Origin: Bradyrhizobium sp. 149
GTDB lineage: Bacteria > Pseudomonadota > Alphaproteobacteria > Rhizobiales > Xanthobacteraceae
Length of the DNA: 64,000 bases
Direction: 5' to 3'
NCBI RefSeq assembly: GCF_023073915.1
Contig: NZ_JADPKK010000022.1
Location: 1,674,001-1,738,000 of the forward strand
The notes under the pieces are model-generated. The model was not told the origin of the DNA, ran no database searches, and was given only the letters and a program-made list of their open reading frames with translations. Shown here in pieces: positions 46,010 to 55,080 of this stretch (its first letter is position 1; each line of letters opens with the position of its first letter). The position numbers and the translations under genes were made by a program.

Positions 46010-46660
46010 ATGGCCTCCCCTTTCCCCAAGCGCGGCTTGGCGCGGTTACGCCAGATCTGGCTGCAGCCGCTCGCGCTGACCTTGATGGGGATTTCGCTGT
46101 GCGGCTGCTCCTTCGATCTGGGATCGCTGACGCCGGAGAAGGACAAGCCGCAGGAGGCCCCCAAGGCAGCCACGACCGCCGAGAACGTGGTCAGCGCCGG
46201 CAATGTCAGCGAAGCCCAAGCCCGTACGGCAAAGGCCCAGGCTCTGGCAAAGTCCGGCGAGACGGCGGCCGCGCTCGACGAATTCAGTCACGCGGTCGGG
46301 CTCGATCCCTACAATGCGCAGGCGCTCTATGGCCGCGCCCTGATCTACCAAAGTAAAAACCAGCACGATTTCGCGATCGCCGATTTCAGCGCCGCGAGCG
46401 GACTCAACCCGCAGAAGGTCGAGCCGCTGCTCGGCCGCGCCACCAGCTATCTCGCCCTCGGCAAGGTCAAGGAAGCTGCGGCCGATCTGGATGAGGCTTC
46501 CGAGGCCGATCCGCACAATGCCCAGGTCTGGAGCACGCGCGGACAAGCCTATGAACGGCTGGGCGACAGGACCAAGGCGGCGGCGTCCTACACCAAGGCG
46601 GTCTCGCTTCGGCCACGCGACGACGCCGCCCGCAGCGGCCTCGCCCGCGTCGGCGGCTGA
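46010..46660 (+). CDS. TPR-repeat lipoprotein
   Basis: 216 residues. An N-terminal signal ends in a lipobox-like LCGC (mature Cys near residue 33), followed by an Ala/Lys/Glu-rich linker and three to four TPR units (about residues 70-210), for example AALDEFSHAVGLDPYNAQAL and AADLDEASEADPHNAQVW. Likely a periplasm-facing scaffold protein anchored by lipid. Partner unknown. The ATG at 46010 is used. Confidence 0.85.
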   Translation: MASPFPKRGLARLRQIWLQPLALTLMGISLCGCSFDLGSLTPEKDKPQEAPKAATTAENVVSAGNVSEAQARTAKAQALAKSGETAAALDEFSHAVGLDPYNAQALYGRALIYQSKNQHDFAIADFSAASGLNPQKVEPLLGRATSYLALGKVKEAAADLDEASEADPHNAQVWSTRGQAYERLGDRTKAAASYTKAVSLRPRDDAARSGLARVGG

Positions 46661-46687
46661 CGATCCTGACGCAGCGCAGGCGCCGTC

Positions 46688-47656
46688 TTAATCCGGGGTG
46701 ACGCTCTTCGGCAGAACGGAATGGAACATGGACTTGACGCCCGACAGCATGTCGTCGGCGACATTGGTCTTCGGCCGCGGCATGGACGCGCCGGCATCGG
46801 CGCGCAGATCGAGCGGGGGCGCGATCATCGGGACCGGAATATCGGCCGGAGGCGTCAGCCGATTCGGGTTCTCGTTGCCGACCGATGCCGTGTAGGGCGG
46901 GATCGCCTGCGACGAGCCACCATTGCCATAGGGCTCGGGTGCGGGCGTCGAGACGGTGATCGGCGGCGGCAACGGACGCACCATGGACGGGTCCATGGGG
47001 ATAATACGCGGGGCTTCCGGGGTGCGGGCGGCCTCCCGCACCGCAGGCTCCTGGGTCCTCTCGGGCGACTTGCTCTCGGAGGCCTTGGTCTCGGAAGATT
47101 TGGTCTCGGAAGATTTGGCCTCGGAAGACTTGCCCTCAGGCGACTTGCGCAGGCGCTCGATCGCGGCGCGCACGAGATCGTTGGCGTCGGGGGTTACGGA
47201 CGGCGCGGCAGCAGCCGGCGCAGAATTGGCTTCCACCACCGGGGTGGCGGCAATGGGTGCAGTGACGGCCGGGGTGGACTTGGCGACCGCCTTCTCGCGC
47301 GCGGACGGCCTGCCGCGCGGGGTGGGCTCGGCCGGCGCTACGTCCGCAGTCGCCTTCTCGGTCGTCTTCTCAGTTGTCTTGGACTCAGCGCCCGGCTGAT
47401 CGGCAGCCTTGTCGGCCGCCGGCTTGTCCGTCACGTTCTTCTCGGAGATGCCCTTGGCCTTGACGCCGGGCGCGGGGAGATTGGCCACATCGGCGGGCTT
47501 GCCGTTCTTGCCGGCTTCGACAGGCGCCATCACGGCCGCGGGCGCATCCGCCGCCGGCTTGGCGTTGATGTAATGATTAACGATGTACGCCCCGATGATC
47601 GTTGCGAGCACCGAGGGGAAGATGTCCATCGAGATTTTAGCGACGTATTTCAGCAT
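46688..47656 (-). CDS. Membrane-anchored low-complexity protein with KSSE repeats
   Basis: 322 residues. It begins MLKYVAKISMDIFPSVLATI with one membrane helix (about residues 9-27), then a long Ala/Pro/Lys/Glu-rich region. A 15-base tandem repeat at 47069-47145 codes for about five KSSE-T/A units (KSSEAKSSETKSSETKASES). The tail is Pro-rich and ends with DMLSGVKSMFHSVLPKSVTP. GGAG 9 bp before the ATG at 47656 supports this start over a TTG further up. Family unknown; it looks like a disordered periplasmic or envelope protein. Confidence 0.8.
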   Translation of the reverse strand: MLKYVAKISMDIFPSVLATIIGAYIVNHYINAKPAADAPAAVMAPVEAGKNGKPADVANLPAPGVKAKGISEKNVTDKPAADKAADQPGAESKTTEKTTEKATADVAPAEPTPRGRPSAREKAVAKSTPAVTAPIAATPVVEANSAPAAAAPSVTPDANDLVRAAIERLRKSPEGKSSEAKSSETKSSETKASESKSPERTQEPAVREAARTPEAPRIIPMDPSMVRPLPPPITVSTPAPEPYGNGGSSQAIPPYTASVGNENPNRLTPPADIPVPMIAPPLDLRADAGASMPRPKTNVADDMLSGVKSMFHSVLPKSVTPD

Positions 47657-47748
47657 TCCGGCCACTCCCCGCGCGATCTGATGCGGGAACTTTGAGGCAT
47701 AGTGAGGGATCAACTGCGACGGATCAATGGCAAAGGGGTACGCCGGAC

Positions 47749-48033
47749 TTACGGCTTGAGCTCGACTTCAAGGAACACGATCTCGGTTGCGGTTTCGTTA
47801 AGCACGTCGTGTTGGACGCCAGCCTTGCGAAAGTAGGATTTTCCAGCCGCGAGCTGCGCCTTGGAGCGCTCGCCATTGGGCGCCACGATGGTCATTTCGC
47901 CGGCGACCACGGGAACAATGACGTAGTCCATGCCGTGGGTGTGATGCCCCGTGGCGCTGTTTGGCGCGAGCCGCCACTCGGTCACCCGAACCTGCTCATT
48001 GTCGACCTGAACCTCGGAATTGGCGGCAAGCAT
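47749..48033 (-). CDS. Small cupin-domain protein
   Basis: 94 residues, single cupin barrel. ATGHHTHGMDYVIVPVVAGE gives the metal-binding H-H-H...(E) first motif and VQHDVLNETATEIVFLE the second His motif. It could bind a metal and act as an enzyme or sensor; the substrate is unknown. GGAGAG precedes the ATG at 48033. Confidence 0.88.
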   Translation of the reverse strand: MLAANSEVQVDNEQVRVTEWRLAPNSATGHHTHGMDYVIVPVVAGEMTIVAPNGERSKAQLAAGKSYFRKAGVQHDVLNETATEIVFLEVELKP

Positions 48034-48068
48034 CGGAACTCTCCTGGGGCATGATCCGGAAAACGGGT

Positions 48069-49166
48069 TCAGGGCACGAAAACCATGAACACGTAGACGG
48101 CAAATACCACCATATGGACCAGCCCGAACAGGACATTGGTCCTGCCCGTACCGAAGGTCAGCATGCTCAGGAAGAAGGTCAGGAGCAAAAGGACGCTGCC
48201 CTGCGCGCTGAGGCCGAGCGTGAGCTCCTTGTCGAGCGCATAGGTGGCGACACCGACGGCCGGGATGGTCAGCCCGATGGTGGCCAGCGAGGAGCCGAGC
48301 GCGAGGTTGATGCTCTTCTGGAGGTCGTTCTTGCGGGCCGCCGAGACCGCCGCGACGCCTTCCGGCAGCAGGATCAGGAGCGCGACCAGAAGCCCCGCAA
48401 AGGCGGGCGGCGCACCGATCCTGGCCGCGACGGCGTCGACCACCAGCGAGAACTTCTTGGCCAGCAGCACGACCGCCAGCAGCGCAATGAGCAGCAGCAC
48501 GACGCTGAGCACCAAGGTCCGGCCCGACAGATGCGCCTCGCCGCTCCCGCCCCCTGCCCGATCGTGAACGAAGTAATCCTTGTGCAGCACGGTCTGGGTG
48601 TAGAGAAACACCCCATACAGCGCGAGCGTGACCACGTCGACGAAGCCGAGTTGAACCGCCGAATAGACCGGGCCCGGCGTGGTCGTCGTGTAGTTCGGCA
48701 TGATCAGGGTGATGGTCGCGAGCGCGAACAGCACGCTGAGATAGACGTTGGCGCCGGAGAGCTGAAAGCCCTGCTCGCGATAGCGCAGCCCACCGATGAA
48801 GATGCAGAGCCCGACGAGGCCGTTGCAGACGATCATGACCACGGCGAACACGGTGTCGCGCGCCAGTTCCGGGGCCGGCTTGTTGCCCAGCATGATCGTG
48901 GTGATCAGCGCCACCTCGATGATGGTCACCGAGAGCGTCAGCACCAGCGTGCCATAGGGTTCGCCGACCCGTTCGGCGATCACTTCGGCATGATGGACCG
49001 CGGCAAACACCGTGCCGAACAGGATGACCAGGAGCACGAGGGCGAAGACGAGCCCGCCGAACGACAGCGTGAACACGTAGTCCGTTGCGCTGACGGCGGC
49101 GAACAACAGCACGGCCAGCGCCGGAAAGATCCAGGCCGACCGGGGCATCGGGCTATGCGCGCTCAT
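48069..49166 (-). CDS. chaA: Ca2+/H+ antiporter (ChaA-like)
   Basis: 365 residues with about eleven membrane helices. The C-terminal alpha repeat, ILLPEGVAAVSAARKNDLQK followed by SINLALGSSLATIGLTIP, is the signature of CaCA-type cation/proton exchangers; a matching first repeat is at ALITTIMLGN. It expels Ca2+ (or Na+/K+) in exchange for protons. The ATG at 49166 is used; GGAG is about 10 bp upstream. The antiporter gene before it on this strand ends at a terminator. Confidence 0.88.
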   Translation of the reverse strand: MSAHSPMPRSAWIFPALAVLLFAAVSATDYVFTLSFGGLVFALVLLVILFGTVFAAVHHAEVIAERVGEPYGTLVLTLSVTIIEVALITTIMLGNKPAPELARDTVFAVVMIVCNGLVGLCIFIGGLRYREQGFQLSGANVYLSVLFALATITLIMPNYTTTTPGPVYSAVQLGFVDVVTLALYGVFLYTQTVLHKDYFVHDRAGGGSGEAHLSGRTLVLSVVLLLIALLAVVLLAKKFSLVVDAVAARIGAPPAFAGLLVALLILLPEGVAAVSAARKNDLQKSINLALGSSLATIGLTIPAVGVATYALDKELTLGLSAQGSVLLLLTFFLSMLTFGTGRTNVLFGLVHMVVFAVYVFMVFVP

Positions 49167-49244
49167 CCATCGGCTCCAATTGCTTCGCGCACGACCCGGA
49201 AAAGTATGTCGCGGCTCTCCGAACGGATCGTGCTCAAACGAAAA

Positions 49245-49279
49245 GCCCAAGATGCGACGAAATTCATCGCATCTTGGGC
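49245..49279 (-). terminator. Rho-independent terminator after the Na+/H+ antiporter gene
   Basis: Perfect 13-bp stem (GCCCAAGATGCGA / TCGCATCTTGGGC) with a 9-base loop. On the minus strand it is followed by TTTT. It lies 27 bp after the stop of the 49306-50751 gene and 79 bp ahead of the chaA start, separating the two transcripts. Confidence 0.8.
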
Positions 49280-49305
49280 GAGCAGTAGCAAATCGGCCGG
49301 TAGAT

Positions 49306-50751
49306 TCAACGCCAGTGCAGGATCGGCGCGAACGGCAGCAGGGTCAGCAGCACGAACAGCGGGATCAGCACCGCGCTGGCGCGCACGAAATAGCCGAAGA
49401 AGCTCGGCATCGCGATGCCGTTCTCGCTGGCGATGCTGCTCACCATGAAGTTCGGCGCATTGCCGATATAGGTGAGCGCGCCCATGTAGACCGCGCCCAT
49501 GGAGATAGAGGCCAGCGTGCCCGAGAGCTCGTGCATCAGCACCTGCGGATCGCCGCCGGCGAGCTCGAAGAACAACAGATAGGTCGGCGCATTGTCGAGG
49601 AACGCCGACATCAGGCCGGTGAACCAGAAATAGGCAACCTCGCGCGGCGTGCCGTCCGTCGCCGTGACGGCGGACAGCAGCCAGGCGAACGCGCCGTGAT
49701 GGCCGGCATTGAGCATGGCAATGACCGGGATGATCGCGACAAAAATGCCGGCGAACAGCTTTGCGACCTCGCGGATCGGCTCCCAGGTGAAGCCGTTCGC
49801 CTGCCTGTGCTCGTCCGGCGTCAACCACACCGACAGGGCCGCTATGGCCAGCAGCGCCGCGTTGCGGGCGATGTCTTCCAGCTCCAGCCTGGTTCCGAGA
49901 ATGTCGAACGCGATGCCGGGCTTCCACATCGCCGAAGCCAGCAGGGTCGCGACGATGGCTGCGATCAGCACCAGGTTGACGAGGCCGCGGATGCGGACCG
50001 GCTTCCCGGCACCGGCGCCGGTGAGCAAGGGTTCGCTACGGAAGCGCCAGACGTCGACGGCGACGAAGATCGCGAGCAGCAGTCCGGCAACGATGGCGGT
50101 CTGTAGCCAAATGGTCCGCGTGGTCCAGAAGAAGTCCACGCCATGCAGGAAGCCGACGAACAGCGGGGGATCACCGAGCGGGCTCAGCGCGCCGCCGACA
50201 TTGGCGACCAGGATGATGAAGAAGATGACGACGTGGGCGTTGTAGCGCCGCGGACGGTTGGCGCGGATCAAAGGGCGGATCAGGATCATGGCCGCCCCCG
50301 TGGTACCGACGACGCTCGCCATCAGCGTGCCGAGCGCGAGGATGCCGGCATTCGCCGCCGGCGTCGCCTTGATGTCGCCGGTGACGAGAATGCCGCCGGC
50401 CACGACATAGAGCGAGAACAGCAGCACGATGAAACCGAGATATTCGGCGAGCATGGCGTGAACGAGCGCCGCCAGCGTCGCCATGCTCCCGGCCAAGATG
50501 ACGAGCGAGGCGAGCGCCAGCAGCGACCAGACCGCGGCGATCTTGCCGTAATGGTGGTGCCAGACCTTTGCAAACAGCAGCGGCCCGAGCGCGATCGACA
50601 GCAGCAGGCCGGCAAAGGGCAGCGCATAGGGCCAGCGCATCGCCGCGCCGTCCAGCCCGGTCGCCGCCCATGCGTGCTGTGGCAACAACACGACGAGGAT
50701 CGCGGCGATGAACCCGCTCCCGCACCGAACAACAAGCCGTCTAGGAAGCAA
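49306..50751 (-). CDS. Na+/H+ antiporter of the NhaD/citrate-transporter-like superfamily
   Basis: 481 residues from a TTG at 50751, with GAGGCG about 8 bp upstream. After a signal-like first helix (FIAAILVVLLPQHAWA) it has about eleven membrane helices. NVGGALSPLGDPPLFVGFLH and SAFLDNAPTYLLFFELA are the two conserved half-helix motifs of the ion-transporter superfamily that includes NhaD. It likely exchanges Na+ for H+. The TTG overlaps the preceding hydrolase by 11 bp. An in-frame ATG at 50787 would overlap by 47 bp; a start upstream of that is implausible. Confidence 0.85.
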   Translation of the reverse strand: MLPRRLVVRCGSGFIAAILVVLLPQHAWAATGLDGAAMRWPYALPFAGLLLSIALGPLLFAKVWHHHYGKIAAVWSLLALASLVILAGSMATLAALVHAMLAEYLGFIVLLFSLYVVAGGILVTGDIKATPAANAGILALGTLMASVVGTTGAAMILIRPLIRANRPRRYNAHVVIFFIILVANVGGALSPLGDPPLFVGFLHGVDFFWTTRTIWLQTAIVAGLLLAIFVAVDVWRFRSEPLLTGAGAGKPVRIRGLVNLVLIAAIVATLLASAMWKPGIAFDILGTRLELEDIARNAALLAIAALSVWLTPDEHRQANGFTWEPIREVAKLFAGIFVAIIPVIAMLNAGHHGAFAWLLSAVTATDGTPREVAYFWFTGLMSAFLDNAPTYLLFFELAGGDPQVLMHELSGTLASISMGAVYMGALTYIGNAPNFMVSSIASENGIAMPSFFGYFVRASAVLIPLFVLLTLLPFAPILHWR

Positions 50752-51538
50752 TGAAGCGCCTCGCCGTTTCGATCGCACCGAAAGCATCGAGATTGTCGTG
50801 TCCGCCACCCGCAAAGCGAACGAACTGTTTCGGTTCATGCGCGAGCGCGAACAGACGGTCTCCGAACACGATCGAAATGACAAGGTCATTGGTGCCATGC
50901 ATCACCAATAGCGGCACAGTGACGCGCGGGATGCGCTCGTCGGAATGAAAGGGATCTCGCATCAGCAGGCGCACCGGAACAAACCAGAACGATGAAGCAG
51001 CAATGTCGGCCGTCGACGTATAGGGAGCTTCCAGGATGAGTTTTCCAACACGATGCTCCGAGGCGATCGCGACCGCCACGCCGGTCCCGAGCGAAAAGCC
51101 CCAGGCGACGATTCGTTCCGCCGCATAGCGCGCAGTGGTGAAGGCGTAGGCGGCCGCTGCATCGTGCAGCAGGCCCTCCTCGCTCGGCGCACCGCTCGAG
51201 CCGGCATAGCCGCGATAGGACAGCGCGACGAGGCCCATGCCGTCCGCCGTCATGGCCTTGAAGCGGCTGACGCGACCGGCAAGATAATCGCCATTGCCCG
51301 GAAAATACAGGATCACGGGGCGGCCGGACCTCGCCGGCACGTGCCAGACGATGACCTTCTCGCCATCGGAGGTGGTCAGGACGTGCTCTTCGGCCTCGGG
51401 GAGGCCCGCGGCGTCCGGTGTGGTGCGACCGACGGGCGGGATCGGAAACAGCATCTCGCGCTGCCTGACATACAGCACGACGAGACCGGCGCAATAGACG
51501 GTCACGAGCAGGATGGCGATCCACTTGACGATGGTCAT
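50741..51538 (-). CDS. Membrane-anchored alpha/beta hydrolase (BEM46/ABHD13-like)
   Basis: 265 residues. One N-terminal helix (IAILLVTVYCAGLVVLYV) anchors a serine-hydrolase domain. The nucleophile Ser is in WGFSLGTGVAVAIA, the acid in MHGTNDLVISI and the His in GGGHDNLDAF. QREMLFPIPPVGRTTPDAAG after the anchor is typical of BEM46-like proteins. The substrate is unknown, perhaps a lipid or ester. Its 3' end overlaps the antiporter gene, so both are probably one unit. Confidence 0.9.
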   Translation of the reverse strand: MTIVKWIAILLVTVYCAGLVVLYVRQREMLFPIPPVGRTTPDAAGLPEAEEHVLTTSDGEKVIVWHVPARSGRPVILYFPGNGDYLAGRVSRFKAMTADGMGLVALSYRGYAGSSGAPSEEGLLHDAAAAYAFTTARYAAERIVAWGFSLGTGVAVAIASEHRVGKLILEAPYTSTADIAASSFWFVPVRLLMRDPFHSDERIPRVTVPLLVMHGTNDLVISIVFGDRLFALAHEPKQFVRFAGGGHDNLDAFGAIETARRFIAS

Positions 51539-51709
51539 GATGACGCAGCCGGTCTCCGGCTCACGGCTTGCGACAGCTCCGCAGCAATTTCATGACCTCG
51601 GCGGAGACACGCCGGAACGTCACCGCAGCAGCCGCATGTCGCGTGGCGAGCGGGGTACGAATGCAAACGCTGCCCGCGTCGCATTCGCCACGGTCCGCTT
51701 CCTTCCGCG

Positions 51710-53107
51710 TTACATCGCCTTGACGATGTTCTCGGTGACCTTCTTGGCGTCGCCGAGCAGCATCATGGTGTTGTCGCGGTAGAACAGCGGATTGTCGATG
51801 CCGGCATAGCCCGAAGCGAGCGAGCGCTTGATGAACATCACGGTGCCGGCCTTCCAGACCTGGAGCACCGGCATGCCGTAGATCGGCGAGGTCTTGTCCT
51901 CTTCGGCCGCCGGGTTGGTGACGTCGTTGGCCCCGATCACGAAGGCGATGTCGGCCTGGGCGAACTCGGAGTTGATGTCCTCGAGCTCGAACACCTCGTC
52001 ATAGGGCACGTTGGCTTCGGCCAGCAACACGTTCATGTGGCCAGGCATGCGGCCCGCGACCGGGTGAATGGCGTATTTCACCTCGACGCCTTCCTTCTTC
52101 AGGATGTCGCCCATTTCGCGCAGCGCATGCTGAGCCTGCGCCACCGCCATGCCGTAGCCCGGCACGATGATGACCTTCTGCGCATTCTTCATGATGAAGG
52201 CCGCATCGTCGGCCGAGCCGAGCTTGGCCGGCTTCTGCTCGCCGCCGCCACCACCGGCCGCCGCGGTCTCGCCGCCGAAGCCGCCGAGGATGACCGAGAT
52301 GAAGGAGCGGTTCATCGCGTGGCACATGATGTAGGACAGGATCGCGCCGCTTGATCCCACCAGCGCGCCGGTGATGATCAGTGCGGAATTGCCGAGGGTG
52401 AAGCCGATGCCGGCAGCGGCCCAGCCGGAGTAGGAGTTCAGCATCGAAATCACGACCGGCATGTCGGCGCCGCCGATCGGGATGATCATGAGCACGCCGA
52501 GCGCCAGCGCGATGATGACGATCAGCCAGAAGTCGAGGGCGCTGCCCGTCATTACCAGCCCGACGATGAAGACGACGAGGGCGATCGCGAGCGCAATGTT
52601 GATGATGTGACGGAACGGCAGGATGATCGGGGCGCCGCTCATCCGCGCGGACAGCTTCAGGAACGCGATCACCGAGCCGGTGAAGGTCAGGGCGCCGATG
52701 GCGACACCGAGCGACATCTCGACCAGGCTCTGCGGATGGATGTTGCCGGGGCTGCCGATGTCGAAGGCCTCGGGCGCGTAGAACGCGCCGGCGGCGACCA
52801 GCACCGCGGCCATGCCGACCAGCGAGTGGAAGGCGGCAACCAGCTCCGGCATCGAGGTCATCGGCACACGGCGGGCGATCACGGCGCCGACGCTGCCGCC
52901 GATCGCGATGCCAAGGATCACGAGGATCCAGGCGAGGCCGTCCGCCGGCGGATGGCTGGCCAGCGTGGTGGCGACCGCGATCGCCATACCGATCATGCCG
53001 AAGAAATTGCCCTGCCGCGATGAGGCGGGGCTGGACAGCCCGCGCAGTGACAGGATGAACAGCACACCCGCCACGAGATACAGAACTGCAGCCAGATTGG
53101 CGTTCAT
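51710..53107 (-). CDS. pntB: NAD(P) transhydrogenase subunit beta
   Basis: 465 residues. About nine membrane helices (domain II), then the NADP(H)-binding domain III with IVPGYGMAVAQAQHALREM, KYAIHPVAGRMPGHMNVLLA and FVIGANDVTNPAAEE. It completes the proton-pumping transhydrogenase that makes NADPH from NADH using the proton gradient. It is the last gene of pntA1-pntA2-pntB. Confidence 0.97.
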   Translation of the reverse strand: MNANLAAVLYLVAGVLFILSLRGLSSPASSRQGNFFGMIGMAIAVATTLASHPPADGLAWILVILGIAIGGSVGAVIARRVPMTSMPELVAAFHSLVGMAAVLVAAGAFYAPEAFDIGSPGNIHPQSLVEMSLGVAIGALTFTGSVIAFLKLSARMSGAPIILPFRHIINIALAIALVVFIVGLVMTGSALDFWLIVIIALALGVLMIIPIGGADMPVVISMLNSYSGWAAAGIGFTLGNSALIITGALVGSSGAILSYIMCHAMNRSFISVILGGFGGETAAAGGGGGEQKPAKLGSADDAAFIMKNAQKVIIVPGYGMAVAQAQHALREMGDILKKEGVEVKYAIHPVAGRMPGHMNVLLAEANVPYDEVFELEDINSEFAQADIAFVIGANDVTNPAAEEDKTSPIYGMPVLQVWKAGTVMFIKRSLASGYAGIDNPLFYRDNTMMLLGDAKKVTENIVKAM

Positions 53108-53149
53108 CTCAGGTCCCCTTTGTCTTCGTCACCCCGAGGTGCACGCCGC

Positions 53150-53467
53150 TCACTTCACCTTCTTCTTGTACATCGCCAGCATGCGCTGGGTGACAAGGAA
53201 GCCGCCGAAGATATTCACGCAAGCGAAAATGAGCGCGATGAAGCCGAAGCCGCGCGCCCAGCCCGAGCCGCTCGAGATCATGCCGACGCCGACCGCGAGC
53301 AGCGCGCCGACCACGATCACCGAGGAGATCGCGTTGGTCACGCTCATCAGCGGCGTATGCAGCGCCGGGGTCACCGACCACACCACGAAATAGCCGACGA
53401 AGACGGCGAGAACGAAGATCGACAGCCGGAAGACGAAGGGATCGACGACTTGTGCAACATGCTCCAT
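53150..53467 (-). CDS. pntA2: NAD(P) transhydrogenase subunit alpha, membrane part
   Basis: 105 residues with three to four membrane helices ([59 protein letters not shown]). This is the membrane segment that in E. coli is the C-terminus of PntA, split off here as in many alphaproteobacteria. It lies 11 bp after pntA1 and 42 bp ahead of pntB. Confidence 0.96.
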   Translation of the reverse strand: MEHVAQVVDPFVFRLSIFVLAVFVGYFVVWSVTPALHTPLMSVTNAISSVIVVGALLAVGVGMISSGSGWARGFGFIALIFACVNIFGGFLVTQRMLAMYKKKVK

Positions 53468-53478
53468 GACGGCTCTCC

Positions 53479-54606
53479 TTAAACCTTCGGCTGGAAATTC
53501 GGGTGGATCACGGCGCCGTCCCGGGTCAGTGCGGTCGCTTTGACGAGCTCGTCGTCCCAGTTCACGGCCAGCGCCTTGCTGGTCTTGTCGACCATCGTTT
53601 CGATGAAGTTGAACAGATTGCGCGCGTAGAGGCTGGAGGCCGACGCCGCGACTCGGCCGGCGACGTTGGTGTAGCCGACGATCTTGATGCCATCGACCTC
53701 GGCGACCTCGCCCGCCTTGACGCCTTCGACATTGCCGCCGCGCTCGACGGCGAGATCGACCAGCACCGAGCCCGGCTTCATCGACTTGACCATGTCGGCC
53801 GTGACGAGCTTCGGCGCCGGCCGGCCCGGAATCAGCGCGGTGGTGATCACGATGTCCTGCTTCTTGATGTGCTCGGCGGTGAGCGCGGCCTGCTTGGCCT
53901 GGTATTCCTTGGACATTTCCTTGGCGTAGCCGCCGGCGGTCTGGGCGTTCTTGAATTCCTCGTCCTCCACGGCAAGGAATTTCGCGCCGAGCGATTCGAC
54001 CTGCTCCTTGGTCGCGGGCCGCACGTCGGTCGCGGTGACGACGGCGCCGAGACGGCGCGCGGTCGCGATCGCCTGCAGGCCGGCAACGCCGACGCCCATC
54101 ACGAACACTTTTGCGGCAGGCACGGTGCCGGCGGCGGTCATCATCATCGGGAAGGCGCGGCCGAAGGCCTCGGCGCCCTCGATCACGGCGCGGTAGCCGG
54201 CGAGGTTGGCCTGCGAGGACAGCACGTCCATCACCTGCGCGCGCGTGATGCGCGGCATCAATTCCATCGCGAAGGCGGAGACGCCGGCATCGGCGATCGT
54301 CTTCAGCGCGGCCTCGTTGCCGTAGGGGTCCATGATGGCGATGACGAGCGCGCCGCGCTTGTACTGCGACAGCTCAGAGGCTTCAGGACGCTTCACCTTG
54401 ATGATGATGTCGGCATCCTTCAGCGCGTCGGCGCTGACAGTGGCCCCCACGGCGGTGAATTCGGAATCCGGCAGGCCCGACTTGAGGCCGGCGCCCGGCT
54501 CGATGGCGATCTCGGCGCCCAACGCCTTGAACTTCTTCACCGTATCAGGCGAAGCGGCGACACGCGGCTCCGACGGATCGATTTCCTTGGCAACGGCGAT
54601 CTTCAT
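53479..54606 (-). CDS. pntA1: NAD(P) transhydrogenase subunit alpha, NAD-binding part
   Basis: 375 residues, soluble domain [21 protein letters not shown] is the typical start; [20 protein letters not shown] holds the NAD-binding GxGxxG, and [17 protein letters not shown] is strongly conserved. The ATG at 54606 follows GGAGGG. It binds NADH and transfers hydride to NADP+ on PntB. Confidence 0.97.
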   Translation of the reverse strand: MKIAVAKEIDPSEPRVAASPDTVKKFKALGAEIAIEPGAGLKSGLPDSEFTAVGATVSADALKDADIIIKVKRPEASELSQYKRGALVIAIMDPYGNEAALKTIADAGVSAFAMELMPRITRAQVMDVLSSQANLAGYRAVIEGAEAFGRAFPMMMTAAGTVPAAKVFVMGVGVAGLQAIATARRLGAVVTATDVRPATKEQVESLGAKFLAVEDEEFKNAQTAGGYAKEMSKEYQAKQAALTAEHIKKQDIVITTALIPGRPAPKLVTADMVKSMKPGSVLVDLAVERGGNVEGVKAGEVAEVDGIKIVGYTNVAGRVAASASSLYARNLFNFIETMVDKTSKALAVNWDDELVKATALTRDGAVIHPNFQPKV

Positions 54607-54741
54607 AGGCCCTCCGGCGACGCGGGAAAAGCGCGCACGCAAACTTAGCGTTACTCCCGCAACGTTGGATACCGGTTTCAATCCGGCTTGAATGCAAATA
54701 TTATGGGCACCGACGACGCTGGCGGTGCTACAGGCGGTAGA

Positions 54742-54894
54742 TCAGGTCAGGAAGATCGCCATCAGGATCACGATGAGCGCGACCGAGACCGTGCCGTACT
54801 TCACCAGCTTGATGAAGCCCTCATAGGTCTGCTCGTGGGCAACATAGTCGTTGCCGTCGGCCGTGGTGTAGGCCACTTCGCTATGGTCCGCCAT
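54742..54894 (-). CDS. aa3-type cytochrome c oxidase subunit IV
   Basis: 50 residues starting MADHSEVAYTTADGNDYVAH. A soluble N-terminus leads to one C-terminal membrane helix (YGTVSVALIVILMAIFLT). EQTYEGFIKLVKYG is the signature of the bacterial aa3 oxidase subunit IV family (Paracoccus-type). It is a small structural subunit of the terminal oxidase. The main oxidase genes are not in this window. GGGGAC lies upstream of the ATG at 54894. Confidence 0.88.
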   Translation of the reverse strand: MADHSEVAYTTADGNDYVAHEQTYEGFIKLVKYGTVSVALIVILMAIFLT

Positions 54895-55080
54895 GGATTG
54901 TCCCCAGTCGAAAGTCGAATTCCCGGCTGGCAATAGCGCAAACTTTCGGGCAGGGCAACGGCGGGCAGGCGCGGTTTTCCGGCAAATCAGGCCATTTGGA
55001 ATTCCGATTGACGGGAATCCGGCTCAGGCCGGTGGTCCGCCCGTTGGAGGCGGTCTCCGGCGCGACAAGCCGAAGGTCTC

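Noticed and set aside
49180-49250. N-terminal extension of the Ca2+/H+ antiporter to 49250
   Set aside because: The extension covers the terminator hairpin of the previous gene and lacks family similarity; the ATG at 49166 is more likely.
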